Source: Aliivibrio sp. S3MY1
GTDB taxonomy: Bacteria > Pseudomonadota > Gammaproteobacteria > Enterobacterales > Vibrionaceae
DNA: 64,000 nt
Direction: 5' to 3'
Assembly (NCBI RefSeq): GCF_028765575.1
Contig: NZ_JARACO010000016.1
Coordinates: forward strand, 29,362 to 93,361
Each line of letters opens with the position of its first letter. Positions within the stretch are counted from its first letter, which is position 1. The notes under the pieces are model-generated. The model had not been told where the DNA came from and made no database searches. It was given only the letters and a program-made list of their open reading frames with translations. Below, piece by piece: positions 18,489 to 28,025 of this stretch. The translations under genes were made by a program, and so were the position numbers.

Positions 18489-19835
18489 ATGAATAAACCA
18501 ATCGATATTACGTTATCCCAACATTGGGAAGATCGCATCAGTAACGAACAGAAGTTACGTCGTAATGATCACCGCAGCGTGTTTCAGCGAGATCGTGCTC
18601 GTATTCTCCACTCTGCCGCTTTTCGTCGCCTTCAAGCAAAAACTCAAGTACATGGCCCTGGTAGTGCCAATGATTTTTATCGCACTCGTTTAACCCATTC
18701 TTTAGAAGTATCGCAAATAGGAACGGGGGTAGTGGCTCAGCTTAAATTAAGACAACCTGAATTTCGCAACCTATTAACTTCCACAAGTTTGATGGAAAGT
18801 ATCTGTTTAGCCCATGATATTGGCCATCCGCCGTTTGGTCATGGGGGGGAAGTTGCCCTTAATTATATGATGCGTGATCATGGTGGTTTTGAAGGCAATG
18901 GGCAGACCTTACGAATTTTAAGTAAATTAGAGCCTTATACTGAACATTTCGGTATGAACTTAGCGAGAAGAACTCTACTTGGGGTTTTGAAGTACCCCGC
19001 TTTCTTAGATCAGGTTCATTCAAGTTACCGACCTGAACCTGTGACTAATTTACGACACTTAAAATCAATTGAGTGGCACCCACCAAAAGGAATTTATCGT
19101 GACGATGAGCAGCTGCTAAATTGGATTTTGGCTCCATTATCAGAGCACGATAGAAACCTGTTATCTACGCTTCGCTTCCAAAAAGAAAATGACAACGCGC
19201 ATCGTAAAACACGCTTTAAATCCATTGACTGTTCTATTATGGAGTTGGCCGATGATATTGCTTATGGCGTTCATGATTTAGAAGATGCCATCGTGATGGG
19301 AATTGTCACTCGTAATCAGTGGCAAGAATCAGTTGCCAGTAAACTTGCAGACTGCGGTGATGAATGGTTTGAAGAAAATATTGAAACCATCAGTGATACA
19401 TTATTTTCTGGTCTTCAATATCAACGTAAAGATGGGATTGGTAGCATCGTAAATGCCCTGTTGACGTCAATTAGCATTAAAAAAACCACCGTTGAAGAAG
19501 AGCCTGAATTCGAATCAGAATTATTACGTTGGAATGCGTATTTAAGCCCTCCAATGACCTATGCGTTAGATATTCTGAAAAAATTTGTTGGCCAATACGT
19601 AATACATAATTCTGAAATGCAGCGAATTGAATACAAAGGCCAGCAAATTGTAATGGAGATTTTTGATGCGCTTAATTCAGATCCTGAGCGCTTATTACCT
19701 GAAAATGACAAACGTGAGTGGCAAGAGGCCATCGCTTCAGGGAGAAATGCACATCGCGTCATTGCCGATTATATTGCTGGCATGACCGATGGCTATGCCC
19801 AGCGTTTATATAATCAGCTTTTTGTTCCTATTTGA
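18489..19835 (+). CDS. dgt: dGTPase-family HD phosphohydrolase
   Basis: A 448-residue HD-domain protein that would hydrolyse dNTPs (typically dGTP) to nucleoside and triphosphate. The metal site is complete: the first His in [10 protein letters not shown], the HD pair in [16 protein letters not shown], and the late Asp in [17 protein letters not shown]. The N-terminal [31 protein letters not shown] is the common family signature. It belongs to the shorter, non-E. coli-Dgt subgroup, some of whose members were reported to starve phages of dGTP. Whether this copy acts in defence or only in nucleotide balance cannot be told; it is surrounded by housekeeping genes. Confidence 0.88.
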   Translation: MNKPIDITLSQHWEDRISNEQKLRRNDHRSVFQRDRARILHSAAFRRLQAKTQVHGPGSANDFYRTRLTHSLEVSQIGTGVVAQLKLRQPEFRNLLTSTSLMESICLAHDIGHPPFGHGGEVALNYMMRDHGGFEGNGQTLRILSKLEPYTEHFGMNLARRTLLGVLKYPAFLDQVHSSYRPEPVTNLRHLKSIEWHPPKGIYRDDEQLLNWILAPLSEHDRNLLSTLRFQKENDNAHRKTRFKSIDCSIMELADDIAYGVHDLEDAIVMGIVTRNQWQESVASKLADCGDEWFEENIETISDTLFSGLQYQRKDGIGSIVNALLTSISIKKTTVEEEPEFESELLRWNAYLSPPMTYALDILKKFVGQYVIHNSEMQRIEYKGQQIVMEIFDALNSDPERLLPENDKREWQEAIASGRNAHRVIADYIAGMTDGYAQRLYNQLFVPI

Positions 19836-19869
19836 TCGAATACTCATCCAACCCTAAGTAATCAAAGGA

Positions 19870-20493
19870 CTACTCTGAACGGTAGTTCTTTTGGTACACC
19901 CCTTCAGGCATTTGGCTAATATGAAATTCAATCATGTTATCGAATGCCGTTAGAATCGAACCAAATTTATCCAACTCTTTCGTTTCACCTGACTCACCAT
20001 CAAGTTGGCTTAATACATGATAGCCCGCTTCTGCCGTTGATAACGCATTGTCTTTTGGCGCTTTTCGAATACGATAGTTACCAGATAACTCGGTATCAAG
20101 ATGTACTTTTGGTAATGAATGCAGATTGGTCGAAAGCTGCCACATTTTATAAGCTTTCTTCCACGTCCCATCCAATAAGATCACACGTTGTTTCTGCTTT
20201 GTCTGATTTGATGATGAAATTGCCTGACTAGTGCCGTCTAAAAACAACACTTGATGTTGGTATTGTTCGTCGTCCAATAGAGCATTTAACTCTACGTGAT
20301 CGGTGAAATTTTCACCGATAAAAGTGCGGCAATTTACCAAACTTAACGATAAGATCTTTGCGGTTCCCAATGGTCGCTTAGCTTCTGTGGGATGCTGTAG
20401 TATGATGAGTTCAACCTCAGTAGAGATCGGTGTTATCCACTCACAGATACAGGCTTTTTTTGTTTTTAGACATTGAAGACAGAATCGAATCAC
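19870..20493 (-). CDS. DTW-domain protein, probable tRNA-uridine aminocarboxypropyltransferase
   Basis: A 207-residue DTW-domain protein. The N-terminal CLQCLKTKKACICEW cysteine cluster, ILQHPTEAKRPLGTAKILSLSL and the VILLDGTWKKAYKMW motif are those of the TapT/TuaA group, which transfers the aminocarboxypropyl group of SAM to uridine 47 (acp3U) of tRNAs. The C-terminal LSTAEAGYHVLSQLDG is also typical. It starts 14 bp from the proposed TTG start of the divergent rhombosortase gene, so the promoters must overlap the coding ends. Confidence 0.85.
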   Translation of the reverse strand: MIRFCLQCLKTKKACICEWITPISTEVELIILQHPTEAKRPLGTAKILSLSLVNCRTFIGENFTDHVELNALLDDEQYQHQVLFLDGTSQAISSSNQTKQKQRVILLDGTWKKAYKMWQLSTNLHSLPKVHLDTELSGNYRIRKAPKDNALSTAEAGYHVLSQLDGESGETKELDKFGSILTAFDNMIEFHISQMPEGVYQKNYRSE

Positions 20494-20507
20494 AAGGAAC
20501 CTTTGAT

Positions 20508-21071
20508 TTGTTTAAATTACTCTTTCCCATTTTAGTCGTGCTTGGTCTTACACAGCTAACTCAGGTATCAGATTTTTTTGTTTGGAACAGAAGCTTAATT
20601 CTACAAGGAGAAATTTGGCGATTAATAACAGGTAACTTTACCCATACCAATTTTCCTCATTTAATGATGAATGCTGCTGCTTTGACTGTATTTTGTTTTA
20701 TCTTTAAGGATATGTTAAACCCTAAAAAATTATGGCTATTACTGCTATCTCTCAGTCTACTGACAGGATCGTTTTTATTGCTTTCGACCATGCAATCCTA
20801 TGTTGGATTATCGGGTCTGTTACACGGTTTATTTATCTGGGCTGCCATTGAGGACATTAAACAACAACGCAATACTGGTTGGCTATTATTAATCGGTGTA
20901 TTAGCTAAAATCGCTTGGGAGCAATACTTTGGAGCAAGTGCTGCCACTGTTGCTCTTATCAATGCAAAAGTCGCCACCGAAGCCCATCTTATTGGAGCAC
21001 TTAGTGGTGGAATGCTCCAATTAATCAGCTATATTTTGATCTTTAATAAAGCTTCTGACGTCCCAAAATAG
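20508..21071 (+). CDS. rrtA: Rhombosortase (rhomboid-type GlyGly-CTERM protease)
   Basis: I place the start at the TTG at 20508 (188 residues, [16 protein letters not shown]) because AAGGAAC lies 8 bases before it; the longer frame from a GTG at 20430 would run over 60 bp of the divergent DTW gene and adds non-family residues. Six hydrophobic segments, the [22 protein letters not shown] segment, the catalytic Ser in [11 protein letters not shown] and a His in [11 protein letters not shown] fit rhombosortases, which cleave and anchor proteins with a C-terminal GlyGly-CTERM tag. No such substrate gene is seen in this window. The 3' end overlaps recR by 29 bp on the other strand. Confidence 0.82.
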   Translation: MFKLLFPILVVLGLTQLTQVSDFFVWNRSLILQGEIWRLITGNFTHTNFPHLMMNAAALTVFCFIFKDMLNPKKLWLLLLSLSLLTGSFLLLSTMQSYVGLSGLLHGLFIWAAIEDIKQQRNTGWLLLIGVLAKIAWEQYFGASAATVALINAKVATEAHLIGALSGGMLQLISYILIFNKASDVPK

Positions 21072-21645
21072 AGTGAGATAACGTCGTACCATCCACGAGT
21101 TCTAACTCTCCCCCCATAGGGACACCATGCGCAATTCGACTTGCTGATATTTTGTGTTCTTGGCATATTTCAGCAATGTAATGTGCTGTAGCTTCCCCTT
21201 CAACGGTTGGGTTTGTTGCAAGAATCACTTCTTTAATCCCCCCTCGCCCTAAGCGGTAGTCAAGTAAATCTAGCCCTATATCACTTGGACCAATACCATC
21301 AAGAGGGGATAAATGTCCCATTAAAACAAAATAACGTCCTGAGAATTGGCCTGTTGCTTCAACGGCAACGATATCGGCAGGACTTTCAACAATGCATAAT
21401 TCCCCACTCGCCTGACGTTTTGGGTTTAAACAGATCGCACACGTATCTTCTTCAGTAAACGTTCGACACTCTGAACAATGACCGATTTCAGACATCGCAC
21501 GAGACAGAGAATCCGCTAATTGCATTCCCCCTTGACGGTTGCGTTGTAAAAGATGAAATGCCATTCGTTGAGCTGATTTCGGTCCAACACCTGGGAGACA
21601 TCGTAACGATTCCATTAATTGCTCTAATAGACCACTGGTACGCAT
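21043..21645 (-). CDS. recR: Recombination mediator RecR
   Basis: A 200-residue protein that works with RecF and RecO to load RecA at gaps. The N-terminal helix-hairpin-helix ([20 protein letters not shown]), the four-Cys zinc finger ([21 protein letters not shown]) and the Toprim region ([42 protein letters not shown]) are complete. It is the last gene of dnaX-ybaB-recR; a terminator-like hairpin stands between it and ybaB. The last 29 bp overlap the rhombosortase gene convergently. Confidence 0.96.
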   Translation of the reverse strand: MRTSGLLEQLMESLRCLPGVGPKSAQRMAFHLLQRNRQGGMQLADSLSRAMSEIGHCSECRTFTEEDTCAICLNPKRQASGELCIVESPADIVAVEATGQFSGRYFVLMGHLSPLDGIGPSDIGLDLLDYRLGRGGIKEVILATNPTVEGEATAHYIAEICQEHKISASRIAHGVPMGGELELVDGTTLSHSILGRQKLY

Positions 21646-21660
21646 AGTTTTTATATTCCA

Positions 21661-21690
21661 GAAAAGAAAAAGGCAGCCACTTAGCCGCCT
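21661..21690 (-). terminator. Terminator-like hairpin between ybaB and recR
   Basis: On the leftward RNA, AGGCGGC (21690-21684) pairs with GCUGCCU (21677-21671), one G-U pair, followed by UUUUCUUUUC. It could lower recR expression relative to dnaX and ybaB. Confidence 0.5.
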
Positions 21691-21742
21691 AATTTACCAA
21701 GATAAATCGTAATCTATCCTAATATTTATTATCTAAGAAAAC

Positions 21743-22078
21743 TTAGAATGGCATTTTAAAGCCCGGTGGCATTTGCATTCCACCAGTAACACCAGCCATT
21801 TTTTCTTTTTGTGTTTCTTCGATGCGACGAGATGCATCATTGAACGCTGCAGCGATCAAATCTTCTAGCATCTCTTTCTCGTCTTCTTCCATTAGGCTTG
21901 GATCGATTTCAACACGACGCACACTGTGAGAACCGGTGATCGTTACTTTAACAAGGCCTGCACCTGATTCACCTGTCACTTCTGTGTTTGCGATTTCTTC
22001 TTGTACTTTCTGCATGCGATCTTGCATTTGCTGGGCTTGCTTCATTAAGTTGCCCATGCCGCCTTTTCCACCGAACAT
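21743..22078 (-). CDS. ybaB: Nucleoid-associated protein YbaB/EbfC
   Basis: A 111-residue member of the YbaB/EbfC family of small dimeric DNA-binding proteins. The Met/Gln-rich N-terminus ([41 protein letters not shown]) and the [23 protein letters not shown] helix match E. coli YbaB (109 residues). It sits between dnaX and recR, the usual order, and its product is thought to act in nucleoid organisation or repair together with them. The ATG has an AAGAGAG leader. Confidence 0.95.
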   Translation of the reverse strand: MFGGKGGMGNLMKQAQQMQDRMQKVQEEIANTEVTGESGAGLVKVTITGSHSVRRVEIDPSLMEEDEKEMLEDLIAAAFNDASRRIEETQKEKMAGVTGGMQMPPGFKMPF

Positions 22079-22182
22079 AATTATTCTCTCTTAAGTTTAC
22101 TTCTCTATTATTAAGAAAATGGGGATGAAAATTACAATTTCAACCCATCGGAATATTTTACTTTAGATAGCGTGAGCGACGT

Positions 22183-24315
22183 TTAAATCGGTCTTACGCT
22201 CTCTTGATCTATTTCTGCACCAAATCTCTGCATAAAGAAATTTACGTGCGGATCTTGTTGTAGACTTTGGTACGCCGTCTGTAATTTTGTTTGGTACATT
22301 TGTTCGCGCAACTCTAACGGTGTCGTACCTTCCGTGCTGATATAAATCGACACGTTGACGTCTTTATTTAATGCCTGACTCAATGCTTGCGTAATCAATT
22401 CATTGGCTTTATCACCATTTAAATGTGATTGCTCCGCTCTCAAATGTAACGCTATTTGGTTGTCTTGCTCAACAAAAGAAGAGTTTAAGACCAGTTGTTG
22501 AACAAGCTTTGGTAATGTTGTTAATGACATTGCCAACGCTGACCATGGATCTTGCTTTGATGATTCATCCACCAATAGCTGCACCATCTCCGGTGTTTTC
22601 TCATGCTCTAGCGCTTGTTTTAACTTGGTTGGCGTAATATCACTTGCTACCTTTTTTACTTCAGGTTGCGTTGATTTCCAACGATAAGGTTCTGCTGGCT
22701 TTTTCTCTTGTGCTGCTGAGTTTCCAATTTGCGACACCTGAGTACGAGGGGCTAAATGTTGCTTCTCAGCAATACGCTCTAACACTGAACTCGTTTTTTT
22801 CTTATCGGATGCCGCACTAGACTTTTTTGAGCCAGTACCATTGTTTGCGTTAGCTAAATTATTTTTTGCACTGCGTAACTGATTACGAACGCCTAGCAAA
22901 CCACTTTTTGGTGGTGTTGCAGGTGCTTGCTGTGCTGCCTGCGGTTGTTCCTGCATTACTTGATGCGGAGTTCCCATAGGCGGAGCATCATACACGGGTG
23001 GCTGCTCTGACTGCACTGGTGACACATATTGATCCTGTGCGTATTCTTGTTGCGGTGGTTGAGCAACTTGAGGTGCCTGACGCTGTACTGGCGTTTGAGG
23101 TCTCATTGCTGCTTGATTTTGATTCACCGGTGCCGTTGGTTGCTGTCTTAATACAGGAGCCGCTGTTGTTTGCGCCGCTTGAGGCTCTGTAGCTGGCACT
23201 GCGACAGGTTGAGCATCTAGCTGTTGTGCATGAACGGGGCGAAACGCGACCATTCTTAACAACATCATTTCAACGCCTGTTTTTTCCGTTGGCGCTAACG
23301 GTAAATCTTTACGGCTCTGCAGGGCAATTTGATAAAAAAGCTGTACTTCTTGTGGTGATAACTGACCACTTAAAAGCTCTATACGCTCTGCATCTGGTTG
23401 AGATTTATCCAAGGTTGCAGGCAATGCTTGATACATGGCTAATTTATGCAATTGATTAGCTATTTCTTTTGCTAATCCATCCCACTCAATCCCCATATCA
23501 GCAAGATCGTTCACACAGCTCATTAGTGTCTGCATGTTTTTGGTGCTAATCGCTTCTAAAATGCGAACAGCTTGATCGGTATCTAGTGTCCCTAACATCG
23601 CAGAAACGATATCAGTAGTAACAGAACCATTACCCAGTGCAATCGCTTGGTCAGTCAAACTCAGCGCATCACGCATACTGCCATCGGCAGCGTGTGCAAT
23701 AAGTCCTAGCGCTCTCGCATCTTTGGTCACTTTTTCTTTATCTAAAACAAAATCGAGTTGCTCATGTATTTGATCAACGCTGATGTGTTTTAAATGGAAT
23801 TGCAAACAACGAGATAAAATCGTCACAGGTAATTTCTGTGGATCGGTCGTTGCTAATAAGAATTTGACGTATTCTGGCGGCTCTTCCAACGTTTTTAATA
23901 ACGCATTGAAACTGTGGCGCGACAGCATATGAACTTCATCGATCAAGTAAACCTTAAAGCGACCACGCGCAGGTTTGTATTGAACATTATCAAGTAGCTC
24001 ACGTGTATCTTCTACCTTGGTTCTAGAAGCCGCATCGATCTCAAGTAAATCAACGAAACGTCCTTCGTCAATTTCTTTACAGGTAGAACACACACCACAT
24101 GGCGTCGATGTGATCCCTTCTTCACAGTTCAGTCCTTTTGCGAACAAACGTGCAATGGTGGTTTTACCCACACCACGAGTCCCGCTAAATAAGTAAGCGT
24201 GATGAAGTCGATTATGGTCAAGTGCGTTTTCCAACGCCGTAAGCACGTGAGGTTGGCCTACCACATCTTTAAAATGATGTGGACGCCACTTACGCGCCAG
24301 AACTTGATAGCTCAT
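22183..24315 (-). CDS. dnaX: DNA polymerase III subunits tau and gamma, DnaX
   Basis: The real start is the ATG at 24315 (710 residues, MSYQVLARKWRPHHF); the 15 codons upstream are not family sequence. It is the clamp-loader ATPase, with HAYLFSGTRGVGKTTIARLFAKGLNC (Walker A), the four-Cys zinc module CEEGITSTPCGVCSTC, LIDEVHMLS (Walker B) and LLKTLEEPPEYVKF (SRC region). A Gln/Pro/Ala-rich linker (residues about 385-520) leads to the tau-specific C-terminal domains. A slippery A AAA AAG in this linker, with a -1 frame stop just after it, should give the shorter gamma subunit. Confidence 0.96.
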   Translation of the reverse strand: MSYQVLARKWRPHHFKDVVGQPHVLTALENALDHNRLHHAYLFSGTRGVGKTTIARLFAKGLNCEEGITSTPCGVCSTCKEIDEGRFVDLLEIDAASRTKVEDTRELLDNVQYKPARGRFKVYLIDEVHMLSRHSFNALLKTLEEPPEYVKFLLATTDPQKLPVTILSRCLQFHLKHISVDQIHEQLDFVLDKEKVTKDARALGLIAHAADGSMRDALSLTDQAIALGNGSVTTDIVSAMLGTLDTDQAVRILEAISTKNMQTLMSCVNDLADMGIEWDGLAKEIANQLHKLAMYQALPATLDKSQPDAERIELLSGQLSPQEVQLFYQIALQSRKDLPLAPTEKTGVEMMLLRMVAFRPVHAQQLDAQPVAVPATEPQAAQTTAAPVLRQQPTAPVNQNQAAMRPQTPVQRQAPQVAQPPQQEYAQDQYVSPVQSEQPPVYDAPPMGTPHQVMQEQPQAAQQAPATPPKSGLLGVRNQLRSAKNNLANANNGTGSKKSSAASDKKKTSSVLERIAEKQHLAPRTQVSQIGNSAAQEKKPAEPYRWKSTQPEVKKVASDITPTKLKQALEHEKTPEMVQLLVDESSKQDPWSALAMSLTTLPKLVQQLVLNSSFVEQDNQIALHLRAEQSHLNGDKANELITQALSQALNKDVNVSIYISTEGTTPLELREQMYQTKLQTAYQSLQQDPHVNFFMQRFGAEIDQESVRPI
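22817..22828 (-). promoter_or_regulatory. Programmed -1 frameshift site in dnaX producing gamma
   Basis: In the dnaX reading frame the codons Ser496-Lys497-Lys498 read TC-A-AAA-AAG, exactly the X XXY YYZ heptamer A AAA AAG (22828-22822) used in E. coli dnaX. After a -1 slip the next codons are GTC and TAG (stop at 22819-22817), so gamma would be 499 residues ending Lys-Lys-Val. I could not see a strong downstream stem by eye. Confidence 0.85.
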
Positions 24316-24358
24316 AGAATACAGCCCAAAATAAAATAGATCTAAATCGTAGCACAGC

Positions 24359-24393
24359 AAAAAAATGAGATCTCCCTTGATAGAGAGATCTCA
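24359..24393 (-). terminator. Terminator after apt
   Basis: Perfect 9-bp stem TGAGATCTC/GAGATCTCA (24366-24374 with 24385-24393), 10-nt loop, then seven U on the leftward RNA. It separates apt from the dnaX start 44 bp further on. Confidence 0.88.
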
Positions 24394-24418
24394 CTCAATT
24401 TATTGTGTATATGAAGAA

Positions 24419-24964
24419 TTAGTGACCAGCAAACTCACAAATGCTGTACACGTTTAAACCTAGACCTTCTAAACGAGTTTGACCACCGATTTCTGGTAGG
24501 TTAATAACAAACGCGGCGTGCTCAACATCACCACCAAGTTGACGGATCAGTTTCACTGTTGCTTCAATAGTGCCACCTGTTGCTAGTAGATCATCAACGA
24601 CTAATACTTTATCACCTTCAACAATCGCATCAGTGTGGATTTCTAACGTATCAGTACCGTATTCAAGATCATACGTTTGTGCAATTGTTGGACGAGGTAA
24701 CTTTCCTGGTTTACGCACAGGAATAAAACCGACACCTAATTCTAATGCTAATGGTGCGCCAAATAAGAAGCCACGAGCTTCAGTACCAACTATCTTAGTG
24801 AAACCGCCTTGCTTATATTTTTCTACAAGTAGCTGGATAGTCGCTTGGTATGCTTTTGGGTCTTCCATTAAGCTTGTTACATCACGAAACATGATGCCAG
24901 CTTTTGGGTAATCAGGAATAGATTTGATGCTGTTTTTTATCAGCTCTAGTGTTTCTGTCGACAT
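24419..24964 (-). CDS. apt: Adenine phosphoribosyltransferase
   Basis: A 181-residue salvage enzyme that makes AMP from adenine and PRPP. It shows [20 protein letters not shown], the adenine-site [31 protein letters not shown] and the PRPP loop [19 protein letters not shown]. It matches E. coli Apt (183) and keeps the apt-dnaX gene order, but here a strong terminator closes the apt transcript first, so dnaX must have its own promoter in the short gap. The start is preceded by GTAGGACAAAATC. Confidence 0.96.
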   Translation of the reverse strand: MSTETLELIKNSIKSIPDYPKAGIMFRDVTSLMEDPKAYQATIQLLVEKYKQGGFTKIVGTEARGFLFGAPLALELGVGFIPVRKPGKLPRPTIAQTYDLEYGTDTLEIHTDAIVEGDKVLVVDDLLATGGTIEATVKLIRQLGGDVEHAAFVINLPEIGGQTRLEGLGLNVYSICEFAGH

Positions 24965-25107
24965 GATTTTGTCCTACTCTGCCAAAATATGGCATTAAAA
25001 TAAATTAACCGACTTATGTTATTCACTTTCTTTGTCGTGAGCAAGTATTACCCGTCGAGATGAGTTGTTGATCAAATCCCGATTAATCTTCACGATTCAT
25101 TGAAAAA

Positions 25108-25473
25108 TTAAGAGCTTGGAATAGTTGAGAACCAGTAAAGAAGCATAATTGCCACTACAAGCAACAGAACTTTTACCCACACGATTGGCGCTAAACTGAT
25201 TGATATAATAAAACTCATAACAATCATAAATTGCGCTTTCTTTTTTATTGAGGCCTTAATGGTTTTACGATCTTGCCATTCAACAATAGGAGGACCAAGC
25301 GAGGGATGCGTTAGTAACCAGTTATTCATTCGTGGAGAAGTACGCATAAACCCTGCGCTCGCTAATAATAAAAAAGGCGTGGTCGGTAATAGAGGAAGAA
25401 ATATACCCACAATTCCTAACATTAACGCAATACTAGCCAAAATAAACCAAAATGCTTTATGAGAAAAATCCAC
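25108..25473 (-). CDS. ybaN: DUF454 inner-membrane protein YbaN
   Basis: A 121-residue protein with an N-terminal membrane pair (FWFILASIALMLGIVGIFLPLLPTTPFLLLASAGF), the typical LPTTPF and WLLTHPSLGPPIVEWQDRKTIK family segments, and two C-terminal membrane helices. E. coli YbaN lies next to apt in the same way. No function is established for DUF454. The short gap to apt (143 bp) has no clear terminator, so ybaN might be read through into apt. Confidence 0.88.
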   Translation of the reverse strand: MDFSHKAFWFILASIALMLGIVGIFLPLLPTTPFLLLASAGFMRTSPRMNNWLLTHPSLGPPIVEWQDRKTIKASIKKKAQFMIVMSFIISISLAPIVWVKVLLLVVAIMLLYWFSTIPSS

Positions 25474-25527
25474 ATCACTGTCTCTACATATTACTGGATA
25501 ACTTCATTTTTACGCTATCTGCATACA

Positions 25528-26637
25528 TTAATCAACCGAGGTAAAAATCAACTCTAATTTAAAGCTACTACAGCCTAAGTTATTTAATAACAAACTATTA
25601 CGTTGCATGATCGGAAAGCGATGTACCTTATTTTTTGCAGCATTTAGCACCAACTGTTCATTTGCATGCAAAATATGGCGTTCTCTTTTATTCTCCCATA
25701 CTGCGTCTAATCCTGCGGATAACATAAATAAAGCTTCATCTGCCAGATCAACATAACCAAAAATAGCTGACATCGGTTGTACATTATCTATGGTTGCCAT
25801 GCCTTTTTCTATTGATTCCAACATACTTGGAAGTGTATTTAATGAGATATTTTGATCTCGTATAAAATCATTAAAAAATGCCCGGATCAGTAAACAAGAA
25901 ACAACACTGTTTTCACCACCAGTATTAGAATCCACCAAATAGAAAAATAAACGACCATCTAATAACCATTCATAATCAAAAATCAGTGGCATACCATCCG
26001 TTGATTGTAGAAGACGATAACCGAGCTTCCAATCGCCATGCTGAGCATCACTCTCTGGCAGCAGCTCAAATAATAATTCTCGTCCAACATTTGGTTCTTT
26101 TTGTAAGTAATCTAAATGCCAGTGCAATTCATCATTACAACTTCTATCCATTTCTGATGTTCTAAACCATTGGCTGGAAAAGTCCTGCATTCGATAAGAA
26201 CTCTCTTCGCTTAATTTCAATGCCGATGATAATGATTTAATCAGAATAGAGACGTCCGTAATCGGTTTTACTAAAAAGTCTTTTGCTCCTAAACGCAATA
26301 CTTTAGCTACATCTTGCATATCACCACTGCCAGAGACAACAATGATAGGCAACATTGGGTATTCGAGAACGGCCTCTTCAACAAATTCAATTCCATTTAA
26401 AATCGGCATTGCTAAGTCGCACAATAGGACATCGGGCAATGAATGTTGCAACATTTGTAAGCCTTCTAATCCATTATTCGCTTCTTTAACGTTACATGAG
26501 TAGCTTTCTAATACGGCTCTCACAATTGAGCGAAAAGTAGGATCATCATCTACAATTAAGACATCTTTATTCAATAATAGATCTTCTACTGGTACTTTAT
26601 TTTCTCGCGCTCTTTCTTTACATTGCTCTACCGACAT
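25528..26637 (-). CDS. rssB: RssB-like response regulator (receiver plus PP2C-like output domain)
   Basis: A 369-residue protein with a receiver domain (residues 26-145: VLIVDDDPTFRS, phospho-acceptor Asp in LLCDLAMPILNG, VVSGSG, and Lys in DFLVKPI) followed by a C-terminal domain resembling the degenerate PP2C fold of RssB (RLLQSTDGMPLIFDYEWLLDGRLFFYLVDS...SCLLIRAFFNDFIRDQ). RssB delivers the sigma factor RpoS to ClpXP. The E. coli protein is 337 residues; here about 25 extra N-terminal residues precede the receiver. No sensor kinase is nearby. It is divergent from a LysR gene. Confidence 0.78.
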   Translation of the reverse strand: MSVEQCKERARENKVPVEDLLLNKDVLIVDDDPTFRSIVRAVLESYSCNVKEANNGLEGLQMLQHSLPDVLLCDLAMPILNGIEFVEEAVLEYPMLPIIVVSGSGDMQDVAKVLRLGAKDFLVKPITDVSILIKSLSSALKLSEESSYRMQDFSSQWFRTSEMDRSCNDELHWHLDYLQKEPNVGRELLFELLPESDAQHGDWKLGYRLLQSTDGMPLIFDYEWLLDGRLFFYLVDSNTGGENSVVSCLLIRAFFNDFIRDQNISLNTLPSMLESIEKGMATIDNVQPMSAIFGYVDLADEALFMLSAGLDAVWENKRERHILHANEQLVLNAAKNKVHRFPIMQRNSLLLNNLGCSSFKLELIFTSVD

Positions 26638-26892
26638 ACGACCACCCTCTGCACGTTCCCTTGGCGAATAATGAATAATTCCCTTACTATTTAATTTATC
26701 ACTCAGAGTAAATTTAGTTCGAGATCAGGTTGAGTACAAATATTTTTCAACAAGATTGTTAATAAGTGTAAGCTTGACTGCTTAGCTGGACTTTTATTTA
26801 TAAAATTTCACTTTAGTTGACTTATAACAACGCGTCCCTTAGGGTTTTAGTTACACTTTATCACTAGAAAAAACAGAGAGTATCTCAATATA

Positions 26893-27768
26893 ATGAAATT
26901 AGATGATTTAAATTTGTTTCGACAGGTGGTCGATAATGGCAGTTACACTGCAGCCTCAAGAAAGACACTGATCCCTGTAGCGACAATTACTCGTCGGATT
27001 CAAGCTTTAGAAGATTCTTTAGATATTCGGTTACTTAATCGCCATGCTCGCAAGCTATCATTAACAGAGTCGGGGCAGAAGTTTTACGATGAATGCGCCC
27101 CAATGTTAGCGACTTTAGTTAATACGAGTGAATGCTTAGGTGAAGAGTGTCGCGGAGCTGCTGGTAAACTCAACATCGCTGCGCCCTCCAATCTCACAAA
27201 ACGCATGATCCAGCCGATATTAAATAAATTCATGCTGCTCTACCCAAACATTGATATTAACTTAACAATGAGCAATCAACCGGAGCAACTTGATCCTACT
27301 GATTGGGACATTATTTTTAGAGTTGGAAAACAACGTGACTCTTCTCTTATTGCTCGTCAAATTGGCTCTTTAGAAGATATTTTGGTTGCTAGCCCTACTT
27401 ATTTAGAGGCGAATTCAGAGCCGATTCATGCTCAAGAACTTCATAAACATAGCTTATTAAAAGGCCACCCATTAATGCGTTGGCGCTTAACAAATAGTGA
27501 TGGTGAATCGGTTACGATTACTGACGCAGGTCGCTTTGAGGCGAGTGAATTGAATGTTATTCGAATTGCTTGTTCTAATGGCTTGGGGATTACATTAATG
27601 CCAGACATTATGATCAGTCGTTATATTGCTAATGGTTCGCTAGTGCGTGTTCTTAAAAATTGGTCTGCTAACCCTAGGGACGTCTACATGATCTACAATC
27701 ATAAAGATCATCAACCAGAAAAAGTTCGTCTTTTTATTGATTTCGTAAGTAACCATATTGCCGAGTGA
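26893..27768 (+). CDS. LysR-family transcriptional regulator
   Basis: A 291-residue LTTR of the CrgA/AaeR-like branch: N-terminal winged helix MKLDDLNLFRQVVDNGSYTAASRKTLIPVATITRRIQALEDSLDIRLLNR (first 60 residues), a linker helix, and the LysR substrate domain with the GKLNIAAPSNLTKRMI start and DIIFRVGKQRDSSLIARQIG motif. The ligand is unknown. It is monocistronic: the divergent neighbour is rssB, 255 bp away, and a strong terminator follows. LysR proteins often act on divergent neighbours, but there is no sequence evidence that this one controls rssB. Confidence 0.9.
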   Translation: MKLDDLNLFRQVVDNGSYTAASRKTLIPVATITRRIQALEDSLDIRLLNRHARKLSLTESGQKFYDECAPMLATLVNTSECLGEECRGAAGKLNIAAPSNLTKRMIQPILNKFMLLYPNIDINLTMSNQPEQLDPTDWDIIFRVGKQRDSSLIARQIGSLEDILVASPTYLEANSEPIHAQELHKHSLLKGHPLMRWRLTNSDGESVTITDAGRFEASELNVIRIACSNGLGITLMPDIMISRYIANGSLVRVLKNWSANPRDVYMIYNHKDHQPEKVRLFIDFVSNHIAE

Positions 27769-27799
27769 TACGCATTTAGTTTTGTCTAACAGAATGATT

Positions 27800-27830
27800 A
27801 AAAAAGCCTGTGAATATCACAGGCTTTTTT
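27800..27830 (+). terminator. Terminator after the LysR gene
   Basis: Near-perfect 14-bp hairpin (27800-27813 with 27817-27830) with a 3-nt loop and terminal A/T tracts; usable in both directions, facing purF on the other side. Confidence 0.9.
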
Positions 27831-28025
27831 ATATTAATCAATTAGATAATCATACCAATCACAGTAAGTAAGTGATTAGAAATAGCGAAGGAAAAATGCT
27901 TGAGAACAAAGCGGCACTTTTCAACAAATAGTTTCGATAAGTAGTTATTCTACAATCAAAAAATTGAACGCAGTTATCGAGCATTTTAACCAGCTAGGAT
28001 GATCAGTTATTTACTACGATTGGTA

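Noticed and set aside
22785..22800. A second A-run in dnaX as frameshift site
   Set aside because: The run is G AAA AAA A in frame, which does not fit X XXY YYZ, and a better heptamer with an immediate -1 stop lies about 30 bases upstream in the gene.
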